Assembly: GCA_937897085.1 (NCBI GenBank)
Contig: CALCOR010000306.1
Location: forward strand, 1 to 8,390
From: an uncultured euryarchaeote
GTDB lineage: Archaea; Thermoplasmatota; Poseidoniia; Poseidoniales; Thalassarchaeaceae
DNA: 8,390 nt
Direction: 5' to 3'
In this document: positions 1-6,855 of the stretch, in pieces
How the letters are laid out: each line of letters begins with the position of its first letter
Position numbering within the stretch: the stretch's first letter is position 1
Program-made: the position numbers and the translations under genes
The notes under the pieces: model-generated
What the model was told of the DNA's origin: nothing
The model's database searches: none
Seen by the model: the letters and a program-made list of their open reading frames with translations, nothing else

Positions 1-110
1 AGTTCAGGCGCTTCAAGATTCCAATGTACTTCGCCGCTTGGAGTCACTCCCTGCGCTTCAAGTCCGGCCACGACTCCAGCCCCTGAACCCGCCACAGTGG
101 CGAGTGTCAT
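1..110 (-). CDS. pckA: Phosphoenolpyruvate carockykinase (ATP)-like, N-terminal fragment (PEP carboxykinase)
   Basis: This is the 5' end of a minus-strand gene, cut by the left edge after 36 full codons. PEP carboxykinase converts oxaloacetate and ATP to phosphoenolpyruvate, CO2 and ADP in the cytosol, the first committed step of gluconeogenesis. The evidence is the N-terminal pattern LEAQGVTPSGEVHWNLEAPE (residues 18-36 and neighbours), which matches the 'LE..G......V.WN...P.L.E' opening of ATP-dependent PEP carboxykinases such as the Thermus type. The catalytic kinase motifs lie outside the window. The start is ATG at 110-108; it is the only usable start, because an in-frame TAA sits at 137-135. 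The first 16 residues are small and apolar (Ala, Gly, Val), which is probably a loose N-terminal tail rather than a signal peptide. The gene is divergent from the large membrane protein. The call rests on a short stretch, so it is moderate. Confidence 0.62.
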   Translation of the reverse strand, partial: MTLATVAGSGAGVVAGLEAQGVTPSGEVHWNLEAPE

Positions 111-133
111 GAAGCCCGCCGGGCGCGCCCCGT

Positions 134-143
134 CTTAGAATGC
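134..143 (-). promoter_or_regulatory. Weak TATA-like box for the minus-strand gene
   Basis: Read on the minus strand this is GCATTCTAAG, centred about 29 bases before the ATG at 110. That is the spacing expected for an archaeal TATA box driving a leaderless mRNA. It is a poor match to consensus and is supported mainly by position, in an otherwise GC-rich stretch. The perfect palindrome GGGCGCGCCC (121-130) lies between it and the start codon. Confidence 0.25.
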
Positions 144-231
144 ATCGGAATGAACGTGGATTCGTGCCATGCCTCCTCATCCGCGCCCAGCCCCCGAAAA
201 TCGCGTTCAGGTCGGGGTCGCGGCCGGCCAC

Positions 232-239
232 TTGTTAAT
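232..239 (+). promoter_or_regulatory. TATA-like box for the giant membrane protein gene
   Basis: TTGTTAAT is the most AT-rich run in the 154-base divergent spacer and is centred about 29 bases before the ATG at 265. This fits a leaderless archaeal transcript; no Shine-Dalgarno site is seen before that ATG (the upstream bases are CCCCTCCCCACCTCA). The palindrome GGCCGGCC (222-229) is just upstream, where a BRE or regulator site would be. Confidence 0.35.
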
Positions 240-264
240 GGCAGTCTGACCCCTCCCCACCTCA

Positions 265-3200
265 ATGAGCGACGGGTCCGAGCCGTCTGAAGACGATGTC
301 ATCCGCGAGCGGAAGTTCCGCTTGCAAGGTGGCATCGACCTAGCCAGTTTCCTCGGCGATGACGGGCTCGATGAGTCGACAGCGGAACCTACGCCACTCC
401 CTGAGACTGAACATCAGGAGGAAGTGGAGGATGTCGCCATGGGCGAGGTGTTCGACCCGTTCGCGGACGGGCCGCGACCAGGTGATGTCCAGCGGGACGG
501 CACGGTCAGGATGCCGCCGGAGATGGACACCATCACGGAGTTCGCCACCACTGGTGAGAAACGGTTGCACTGGGGCCTGATGGTCTCGATGATCGTCGTC
601 TATTCGGCGGTTGGATTCATCCTTGGGACCTACGATGGAATCCCGCCGCTGCTCGGGATGTTCTCACTTCTGGGTCTAGCACTGTTCGGCTTCTGGCTGG
701 GGGAGCGTTGGGTTCCCGATCCCGGTATGCACATCCTCGGTGTCACCTGGGTGATCATCACGATGAAACTGCTCTACGGGCTGACGATCGACCTGCATCA
801 CTGGGAGTTGTGGGGCATCTTCCCGATCGATGCCACCACACTCGGACTGCTGCTGCTGGCGCTGGTCGTGCTGAACGTACTCGTCGCCTATCACCATGAC
901 CACGACGCGATCGCCGCGCAGGCGACGCTGGTGCTGCTGGCGATCGGCTCGGGCGCCGGCGCCGTCTACGGACAACTAGGAGTTGCCACGGGCATCATAT
1001 TGGCCACGCTGCTGCTGCATGGGTTGGCCTTGCATCGTAAGAGCGGGAATCTCGCATCGTTGGGAGTGGCCGCATCCAACATCTGGATTGGCCTGCACGC
1101 CTTCAGCCAGAATTGGTCCATCGGAGCGCTGACGCTGGTTCGCTTCGAGGACCCGCTACTGCTGTTTCTTCTGCTCACCGGCGTCAACGCGCTGAACGCC
1201 ACGATGGCCACCCGCTTCGCTCGCGAGGAGAACTGGTTCAGCCAGGGCCTGTCGCTCATCGGGCTTGGGAAGCCTGGACTGTGGTCGGTGTCCATCGGGT
1301 TGGCGATGATTGGCGCCTTGCTCGCTATATCCTCTCATAGGGTGGATACCAGTTATTCGCTCGGTCTGGTGACGATGCTGCTCGCCACCTTCGGTGGTTC
1401 CTATCTCGTGGTGCGCGGCGTGGAATTCTGGAGGGTGTTACGCCCGCTCGCCGCTGGGATACCCATGCTGCTGTTGCTCATCATCTTCGAGTCGGGTGCG
1501 CTCAGTGCTCCTTTCGGGCTTGATGGATACGATGTTTTCACCACTTTGGCGGCTGCGCTGACCGCCTACGTCCTGCTCTCCAACCAGGCCGCAGTCAGCG
1601 ACCATGTCTTGTGGATTGGCAGCCTCGTCATGGTGCTACTGCTCACCATCCTCGTTCCGGCGAGCACCACCGAGGCGGGAGGCGACGGTGGGCTGCTGCT
1701 GTTGGGGACACTCGCCGCAGTGCATCTGGGAACCGCCACGCTCGCCATCCTGCGTCGCTCACCTTCACTGGCCGGGGTCACGGTGCTCACTCCCTGGCTG
1801 TGGACGCTGGCGGTCACCCTGTGGGCCGGAGGGGCGCGCACGTTCAACGCTGCCAAGCAGGTGTGGGAACTGGACAGTGGCATCGTCGGCTACGACGGCT
1901 GGATGTTGGTTGGGTACCTCGTGTTCGCCACGCTGCTACAGTATCCGGTCAATCGTCAGCTGGGTGATACCGGAGTCAATCTGGCAGGTCGTCTGATTGG
2001 CTTGTCAGAGATGGGCGCTCGCCTGCGCGACAGCGGGCTGATGCGCCTGTGGAACCTCGGTTTCCTAGCCGCGCTGGTCGTCTGGATAGCGGCCACTCGA
2101 CCTGAATCCATGCCTGGCTATGGACTGCTGATCGGTCTGTCAGCGCTGCTGCTGGTACATATCGGGGCCCAGTGCGAGGGTAGGCATCAGGACAATCCGC
2201 GCACACTGTTGATCCTGTGGGGCATCACCGCCGCTTGGCTGCAGTGGAAATACGGGCTGGACGCCGCTTGGATGTTGCTGACGACAGCCGCCGGCGTGGC
2301 GCTGGTGGTGTTCGATGACAAGCCGGCATCAGAGTCTCGCGTGCCGGCGCTGCTCACGCTGATGATGGGATTTATCGCGCTGCAGGCGACGTTGTTCAGT
2401 TTGGACCAGTTGACCACCTCATTGCTCGATGGGAATGTGCTGACATCACCATCCATCACCGGTTGGGTGCTGATCGGTTGCGTAAGTGCAACGCTTGGAC
2501 TCTATCTACCGCGCGCCGGCCACCTTGAGGAATTGCTCAAACCGGCAGCGGCCTCCGTGGTGATGCTGTTCACGGCCATCCGCGCCACCTCACTGGAAGG
2601 CATGCTATCGATTCAATTGCTGCTGGCCGGCCTGTTGTTCGTCCTCTCAGGAGTATGGCTCGCTGCTCAGGGAGAGATTCGCTCCGAACTGAAGGTGATC
2701 GGTCGGCGTTCAGCCCGAGAAGACAAACTACGCCGATTGCAGATGGTGCAGGATGCACTCTCAGAGCAGGAACTGGTTGGCAGGCCTGAGCAGTTGCTGC
2801 TGAAGGGCGGTGAAGCAGAAACTGGAGACTCCTCACTCGACCAGATTGAACTTGACAGCGCCCCTGCCGTCAATCTGCTTCCGTCCGTACCTGTTTCGGG
2901 TGCGCCCGCGCCTGCTCACGCGAGCATGCGCACGTACCACTTCACCGATGAGGATCTTGCCTCACGGGCGGAAGACGCGGGAGACGAACTGGCGCGGAGC
3001 CTCTCGCAGGCAGTGTCGACGGGGAACGTGACGGTGATCGTCCCTGAGTTGTACGAGTTGGCGGAGAAGCAGAAGAAGCGGGCGAAGCGGTCGGGTGCAT
3101 CGGGTGCGCACGACCTGATGTTCGGCGACATCCATCATCGACCTGTGGTGGTGATGACGTTCATCGCTGGTGTGCTGTTATTCTCCGCTTGGAATGCCTA

Positions 3201-4320
3201 CATTTCTGGAGCGGCAGCATCAGGAATATTGGCGCTGGCGAGCGTAATCTGTCTGTTGCTCATCTTCATCTCCCGCTGGCGAGCATCCTCCAACCAGTTG
3301 ACGCTGCCGGACATCATGGGAATGGAGACTCCGTTCGCCATGACGATGATCGGCTTGAGCATCGTCCACTTCGTCGGTCGTCAGGCTCCTGGTTCGAGAA
3401 TGGTGGAACAACTCGACCTGATGGTGCTCATCGCCGTTCTCGTGCTGCTCGCAGGCATCTCGCTAATCGGGCGCCGGGATCTCGCCATGCGCATCCCGTC
3501 GGCACTCGAGTGGGTCGTCTACTGCTTGCTGGCCTCGCGCATCGGAGGGGCCATACTCGCTGGCAGCATGCCGCTGCCGCTGCTCACCAACCCGTTCGCG
3601 TTCGACAGTGAACTCACCTGGACCGGCGCCTGGCTACTTCTCGAAGGCGTGCTTTTCGGCATCGTCGTCCTGTGGGATTGGATCGAGGGTATGCGTGCCA
3701 GCCGTGGCCTTCCCGACGCTCGCGGCGCTGCTGGAAGAGGTGGCTGGGTGGTGATGATCACAATGCTCTCGTTCGGCCCGGCTGCGCTGCTGGCGATTGC
3801 CCTAGGCTTGCGCCGCGCCTACCAGTGGAGCCAACCGGCCGCCGCTGCCCTCGACGTGCTCGCCATCGCCGGTGCTTGGGTGGCGTTGATCGCATGGGTG
3901 GAGCCGCTCGCCGACACGCTCCCGTGGGCGCTGATCGGACTCGGTCTGCTGATGCTCGCCGCCACCGCTGTCACCATCCCCATGCGCGCACAGCGCTGGA
4001 CCGCTGCCTGGTCGTGGAACGCGCACGGCCTGCTGCTGCTGGGCCTGCTGCTGCTGTTCAAATGGGTCACGCCGTTCATGTCCATCGCATTGCTCGCTCT
4101 TTCTCTCACCATCTGGGTGGCAGGGATTCTGCAATTGCGCCGCTCGCTGCGCATCTGGGGTGCGGCGGACCTCGTACTCGCCATCGTCGCAGGCCTGCTT
4201 TCGATCCAGACCGTGGTCAATCCCATCGGTCTGCTGCTGATGCTCATCGCACTCGGTGTCGTCCTTGGCATCGTTGCTTGGCTTGGTCAGCGCTACGAGG
4301 GACAACTCGCTGTGGATTGA
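265..4320 (+). CDS. Giant polytopic membrane protein, about 35 predicted spans, function unknown
   Basis: I do not recognise a family for this 1351-residue protein. By eye it has an acidic cytosolic N-terminus (residues 1-102), a first membrane module of about 22-24 hydrophobic spans (103-801), a charged soluble linker (802-958) and a second module of about 12-13 spans (959-1341). The linker carries basic (RRSAREDKLRR, 814-824), acidic and Pro/Ala-rich stretches and ends in EKQKKRAKR (934-942). No ATPase, protease, glycosyltransferase or transporter signature is evident. Charged residues are rare in the spans. The tail of the N-terminus and the end of the linker resemble each other (DLAS at 26-29 and 897-900; a V..PE run at 81-86 and 924-928), suggesting a duplicated unit. 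The architecture recalls large bacterial many-span proteins of the DUF2339 kind, but I see no sequence proof. The start is ATG 265, about 29 bases after a TATA-like box. An envelope role is inferred only from topology. Confidence 0.85.
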   Translation: MSDGSEPSEDDVIRERKFRLQGGIDLASFLGDDGLDESTAEPTPLPETEHQEEVEDVAMGEVFDPFADGPRPGDVQRDGTVRMPPEMDTITEFATTGEKRLHWGLMVSMIVVYSAVGFILGTYDGIPPLLGMFSLLGLALFGFWLGERWVPDPGMHILGVTWVIITMKLLYGLTIDLHHWELWGIFPIDATTLGLLLLALVVLNVLVAYHHDHDAIAAQATLVLLAIGSGAGAVYGQLGVATGIILATLLLHGLALHRKSGNLASLGVAASNIWIGLHAFSQNWSIGALTLVRFEDPLLLFLLLTGVNALNATMATRFAREENWFSQGLSLIGLGKPGLWSVSIGLAMIGALLAISSHRVDTSYSLGLVTMLLATFGGSYLVVRGVEFWRVLRPLAAGIPMLLLLIIFESGALSAPFGLDGYDVFTTLAAALTAYVLLSNQAAVSDHVLWIGSLVMVLLLTILVPASTTEAGGDGGLLLLGTLAAVHLGTATLAILRRSPSLAGVTVLTPWLWTLAVTLWAGGARTFNAAKQVWELDSGIVGYDGWMLVGYLVFATLLQYPVNRQLGDTGVNLAGRLIGLSEMGARLRDSGLMRLWNLGFLAALVVWIAATRPESMPGYGLLIGLSALLLVHIGAQCEGRHQDNPRTLLILWGITAAWLQWKYGLDAAWMLLTTAAGVALVVFDDKPASESRVPALLTLMMGFIALQATLFSLDQLTTSLLDGNVLTSPSITGWVLIGCVSATLGLYLPRAGHLEELLKPAAASVVMLFTAIRATSLEGMLSIQLLLAGLLFVLSGVWLAAQGEIRSELKVIGRRSAREDKLRRLQMVQDALSEQELVGRPEQLLLKGGEAETGDSSLDQIELDSAPAVNLLPSVPVSGAPAPAHASMRTYHFTDEDLASRAEDAGDELARSLSQAVSTGNVTVIVPELYELAEKQKKRAKRSGASGAHDLMFGDIHHRPVVVMTFIAGVLLFSAWNAYISGAAASGILALASVICLLLIFISRWRASSNQLTLPDIMGMETPFAMTMIGLSIVHFVGRQAPGSRMVEQLDLMVLIAVLVLLAGISLIGRRDLAMRIPSALEWVVYCLLASRIGGAILAGSMPLPLLTNPFAFDSELTWTGAWLLLEGVLFGIVVLWDWIEGMRASRGLPDARGAAGRGGWVVMITMLSFGPAALLAIALGLRRAYQWSQPAAAALDVLAIAGAWVALIAWVEPLADTLPWALIGLGLLMLAATAVTIPMRAQRWTAAWSWNAHGLLLLGLLLLFKWVTPFMSIALLALSLTIWVAGILQLRRSLRIWGAADLVLAIVAGLLSIQTVVNPIGLLLMLIALGVVLGIVAWLGQRYEGQLAVD
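4027..4056 (+). repeat. Exact 15-base tandem duplication inside the membrane protein gene
   Basis: GGCCTGCTGCTGCTG occurs at 4027-4041 and again, with no gap, at 4042-4056. It is in frame and encodes GLLLLGLLLL (residues 1255-1264) in a predicted membrane span of the second module. The reuse of CTG for every Leu makes it look like replication slippage on a Leu-rich, CTG-biased gene. Confidence 0.8.
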
Positions 4321-4337
4321 AGTCCACACATCCGACG

Positions 4338-4386
4338 AGTTGGGCTCTTTACACGCCGTGCGTGATGGAAAATTGGAAGCCCAACT
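4338..4386 (+). repeat. Nested inverted repeat in the spacer between the membrane protein and FKBP genes
   Basis: A perfect 9-base inverted repeat has arms AGTTGGGCT (4338-4346) and AGCCCAACT (4378-4386). Inside the 31-base loop is a second hairpin with arms CACGC (4352-4356) and GCGTG (4360-4364) and loop CGT. The element starts 17 bases after the stop codon at 4320. It could be a terminator or processing structure for the upstream mRNA, or a regulator site for the downstream gene: the weak AT-rich box AACTTTGA (4383-4390) overlaps the right arm and lies about 31 bases before the ATG at 4418. No long T tract follows the repeat. Confidence 0.55.
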
Positions 4387-4417
4387 TTGATGAGAGACGG
4401 GCACCCGAACCAAACTG

Positions 4418-5374
4418 ATGGGCGGCCCTTGGATAAGCGACGAGCGGGAGGATCCGCCGATTCCGCTCGGTCTCAACGAGATGACCATTCCGCGCGCTGC
4501 CATCCTTGCCTCGATAGGCACCATCGCCATACTGCTGCTATCCGTCATTTGGGTCGGCTGGGGAGCGTACGTGTTCGTCGGCCAACTCGACAAGGCATTC
4601 GCCACCGTCGATGAGGACTCGCTCAAGCAGGGGGATCGCTGGTCGTGGGAGGTGATGCTGCTGTTCGAGACCTGTGAGCCGCGCGACGACGTCTGGGCGT
4701 GGCCCGAGAACCTCTCGGCACAGGACGAGCCGTTCTGGCTGCCCGGGGAATTGAGTTGTGATTGGGAGCATCAGGGTGCACAGGACAGGGCGGTGTTCGC
4801 CATCAATAATGCCGGCAACGAGACGCTCGACCTGCAGGTGTCGTTGAGCACAGAGAACGTCATCGTCACTCACCCTTCGGGCGGCGTGGTAAGCGTGGAG
4901 CCTGATACAGCGGAACTGGTGGCCTTGCAGTTGACGGGTGACATAGAGGAGGAGACGTTCGTCATCACAGTAGCCCACGCCACCGTCAGTGAAGCGCGGG
5001 TGGAACTCGAGGTGCACCTGCTCGCCGACTCGGCCTCGATGAACCTGCACTCATCCCCAGGACAGCGGATGACAGTGCACTACCAAGTGTGGATCTACGA
5101 CACCGGCGAGGACCTCGACGAGGGGGACCTTCCGGCGACCGCGGGGGAGGACCCGATGTGTGACACTGGAGCCCCGTGGCTCTGCTACATCAAAGGATTC
5201 GGCTGGGGCTTGGTTGGACTTGATTGCATGACCGATCGTTGCCTGTTATTCGATGGCTCCACCCATCGCGTTCTGTTGCCCCCCGAACTCGCCTACAAGG
5301 ACCGTCCAGACCGAGAACCGGCGAACAACCAGTGGCTAATGTTCGAGTTGAGCATCAACGAACTCTATCTTTGA
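4418..5374 (+). CDS. Membrane-anchored FKBP-type peptidyl-prolyl isomerase-like protein
   Basis: The 318-residue product has one membrane span (about 27-52) after a short cytosolic N-terminus, so the rest should lie outside the membrane. Residues about 123-203 are rich in beta-strand patterns with an AINNAGNETLDL stretch typical of Ig-like/CARDB-type sandwiches. Residues about 212-316 fit the FKBP fold, which catalyses cis-trans isomerisation of Xaa-Pro bonds: VHY (220-222), LDEGD (233-237) for the usual FDSS, YIKGFGWGL (257-265) for VI.GW..G, LPPELAY (287-293) and LMFEL (307-311). Equivalents of FKBP12 Tyr26, Asp37, Ile56, Tyr82 and Phe99 are kept (Y222, D234, I258, Y293, F309); the pocket Trp is F261 and Phe36 is L233. 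Oddities are an extra loop holding C270 and C275 and a second pair, C248 and C256, possibly disulfides. ATG 4418 is the first start after an in-frame stop at 4391; ATG 4481 would also keep the span. FKBP assignment is from pattern only. Confidence 0.78.
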   Translation: MGGPWISDEREDPPIPLGLNEMTIPRAAILASIGTIAILLLSVIWVGWGAYVFVGQLDKAFATVDEDSLKQGDRWSWEVMLLFETCEPRDDVWAWPENLSAQDEPFWLPGELSCDWEHQGAQDRAVFAINNAGNETLDLQVSLSTENVIVTHPSGGVVSVEPDTAELVALQLTGDIEEETFVITVAHATVSEARVELEVHLLADSASMNLHSSPGQRMTVHYQVWIYDTGEDLDEGDLPATAGEDPMCDTGAPWLCYIKGFGWGLVGLDCMTDRCLLFDGSTHRVLLPPELAYKDRPDREPANNQWLMFELSINELYL

Positions 5375-5375
5375 G

Positions 5376-5388
5376 TCAGGTCACCTGA
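5376..5388 (+). repeat. Short palindrome before the methyltransferase gene
   Basis: TCAGGT-C-ACCTGA is a perfect 6+1+6 inverted repeat. It starts just after the stop codon of the FKBP gene (5372-5374) and ends 7 bases before the GTG at 5396. It could be an operator or a small mRNA hairpin, but a 13-base palindrome can also arise by chance. Confidence 0.35.
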
Positions 5389-5395
5389 GCGAAAA

Positions 5396-6751
5396 GTGCA
5401 AATCACCCACCGCCATCCTGTCAGAGGTCGCACCATGTTGTCAAGCCCCACCGCCATCGCACTTTCGCCAGATCTCTACGGTCATGCCGAGGTTGTCGCT
5501 CCGCTCGACAGTCCTTCAGAGGATGGCATCCGCGCCATGTCTGCGAGCAATCCGCCCCCGCTGTACCTCACCGCTCACATGCGCCGTATGTCGACACCGT
5601 GGCCGATCTGCCTGATGCGGGCTGAGCAGCTTGCGGAGCGCCGGCTCGCCGATGGCAAGGTGCTCGACCCGGCGTGTGGGTCTGGAATGCAGTTGTTCGC
5701 CTACTGTGCCCGCCTGCGTCGGTCGGGCATCGGCATCGAGATGGATTCTGATGCTGCCCTGCTGGCTGCGGCCAACGGGCAGCGCATCGCCGATGTGCAC
5801 GGCGACATCTGGGTGGATGGCAGCAACGTCCTCGTCGGGGACGGGCTGGATGCTGCCGGAGCAATGAACTCTGTGCGTGCAAACGGGCGCAGCATCGCCG
5901 TGCTGCACGTCGACCCAGCACGTCCGCGGGATGCACAGCGACATTCCTTGGATGAGATGCAGCCCCCCCTCTCCAAATTGTTGTCCGCCTGGGCGCCATA
6001 TCTGGCCGAGGGTCCGGCCGGACCGGGGTTGATCATCGACCTATCGCCTCGGCTATCCGACGAGCAAATGTTGGAGGTGAAGCAGTTGCTGCACTCAAAC
6101 TGGCCAGACGCCCCGCTCACCTGGGAATGGGTCTCCACAGGCCACGGTCGCATCGACCGGCTGACCGCCTGGTTCGGATCCGCCGCCGACCCTCGTTGTG
6201 ATGCGCGCATCCTGCGTCTGCTCGCCAACGGTGAGGTCTACTGTCTGGGTGGGTCGAGTGACTTCCCTGTGGCAGAGATTGGCGTGCCACCCCAAGAGGG
6301 TGAATGGCTCACCATCGTGGACACCGCGCTGGTGGCCGCAGGCCTGCACGACGAGTGGATCGAGCGCGCTCTGCCGCGAAAGTCCGAGCATCGATGGCTG
6401 CGCTCCGAAGGCCGAAGACCGCTGCTGCTCTCTTCGGTCGAGCCGCGCATGCACGACCCCGAGGTGGACGCGTTCGTAGCCAGCACGGGCAAGGTGGCTG
6501 GTCGGGTGAAGCGACCTCCAACCGTAGCGAACATCGATTCGCTGTTGGTGACCATTCGCTCGGCGTACCTGTCGAAGTTGACCTTGCGCTGCGCTCTCGA
6601 CCCCGACGAGCAGCCAAACATCCAGCGCGAACTCGATCGGGCGATGCGCATCTATCCGCGCGGCCGGCGTGGATTCCTCGTCGACCTGCCCACAGACGAT
6701 GGCATCAACTGGTTCGTATGCGTTGAGCCGGACGAGAGCACATCCCCGTGA
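5396..6751 (+). CDS. Class I SAM-dependent methyltransferase with DPARP motif and THUMP-like C-terminus
   Basis: The predicted enzyme (451 residues from GTG 5396) transfers a methyl group from S-adenosylmethionine; the substrate is unknown, most likely RNA. The Rossmann domain shows motif I VLDPACGSG (89-97), the acidic end of strand 2 GIGIEMD (111-117; E115 for ribose binding), GDGLD (148-152) and motif IV HVDPARP (171-177). DPARP is not the NPPY/DPPY of N6-adenine enzymes but resembles the DPARR motif of methyltransferases fused to a THUMP-like domain. The C-terminal part fits that domain loosely: VDTALVAAGL (308-317), then WLRSEG (334-339), and a final beta-rich section around 385-445. No membrane span or signal peptide is seen. 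Start: GTG 5396 gives the longest form; ATG 5435 (residue 14) is an equally good choice, with a T/A-rich box (CTCTATCTTT, 5363-5372) fitting a transcript start near 5396. It sits 21 bases after the FKBP gene, so the two may be cotranscribed. Family level is fairly sure; substrate is not. Confidence 0.78.
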   Translation: MQITHRHPVRGRTMLSSPTAIALSPDLYGHAEVVAPLDSPSEDGIRAMSASNPPPLYLTAHMRRMSTPWPICLMRAEQLAERRLADGKVLDPACGSGMQLFAYCARLRRSGIGIEMDSDAALLAAANGQRIADVHGDIWVDGSNVLVGDGLDAAGAMNSVRANGRSIAVLHVDPARPRDAQRHSLDEMQPPLSKLLSAWAPYLAEGPAGPGLIIDLSPRLSDEQMLEVKQLLHSNWPDAPLTWEWVSTGHGRIDRLTAWFGSAADPRCDARILRLLANGEVYCLGGSSDFPVAEIGVPPQEGEWLTIVDTALVAAGLHDEWIERALPRKSEHRWLRSEGRRPLLLSSVEPRMHDPEVDAFVASTGKVAGRVKRPPTVANIDSLLVTIRSAYLSKLTLRCALDPDEQPNIQRELDRAMRIYPRGRRGFLVDLPTDDGINWFVCVEPDESTSP

Positions 6752-6761
6752 GTCGGCTCAA
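6723..6761 (+). repeat. Inverted repeat spanning the methyltransferase stop codon
   Basis: The arms TTGAGCCG (6723-6730) and CGGCTCAA (6754-6761) are a perfect 8-base inverted repeat with a 23-base loop; the stop codon (6749-6751) lies inside the loop. In RNA it would form the first of three consecutive hairpins at the 3' end of this gene. Confidence 0.5.
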
Positions 6762-6771
6762 GCACAGGGAG

Positions 6772-6821
6772 CACTCTGAAAATCGGAGTGGACCACGGTC
6801 CCGCCTACGGCGGGCTTGTGG
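6772..6821 (+). terminator. Two tandem hairpins after the methyltransferase gene, possible 3' end or terminator
   Basis: The first hairpin has arms CACTC (6772-6776) and GAGTG (6786-6790). The second is strong: arms CCCGCC (6800-6805) and GGCGGG (6809-6814) with loop TAC, extended across one mismatch by two G-U pairs and by CCAC (6793-6796) with GTGG (6818-6821). They begin 21 bases after the stop codon and end 15 bases before the rps13 TATA box. No U tract follows, so this is not a classical archaeal or bacterial terminator; a 3' stabilising or processing structure, or an insulating element between transcription units, is also possible. Confidence 0.4.
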
Positions 6822-6836
6822 CATTCATCATGCGAG

Positions 6837-6844
6837 TTAAATAG
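6837..6844 (+). promoter_or_regulatory. TATA box for the rps13-rps4-rps11 operon
   Basis: TTAAATAG is the best TATA-like box in the window. Archaeal spacing predicts a transcript start near 6865-6870, giving a leader of about 45-50 bases before the ATG at 6914. Its place directly upstream of the ribosomal operon and after a hairpin-rich 3' end supports a promoter here. Confidence 0.55.
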
Positions 6845-6855
6845 GGAGGGCAGGT

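Noticed and set aside
135..170. Eleven-codon minus-strand mini-gene (MARIHVHSDAF) upstream of the pckA-like start
   Set aside because: It overlaps the position expected for the promoter, has no ribosome-binding site, and is short enough to be chance.
3802..4271. Gln- and Ser-rich reading frames on the minus strand suggesting a repeat protein
   Set aside because: The Gln runs are simply the antisense reading of CTG leucine codons in the membrane protein gene.
3802..4626. Long minus-strand open frame of 274 codons across the end of the membrane protein gene and the next gene's start
   Set aside because: Its product is Ser/Arg/Gln-rich with no recognisable domain, it is antisense to two well-supported genes, and long antisense frames are common opposite GC-rich, Leu-rich coding DNA.
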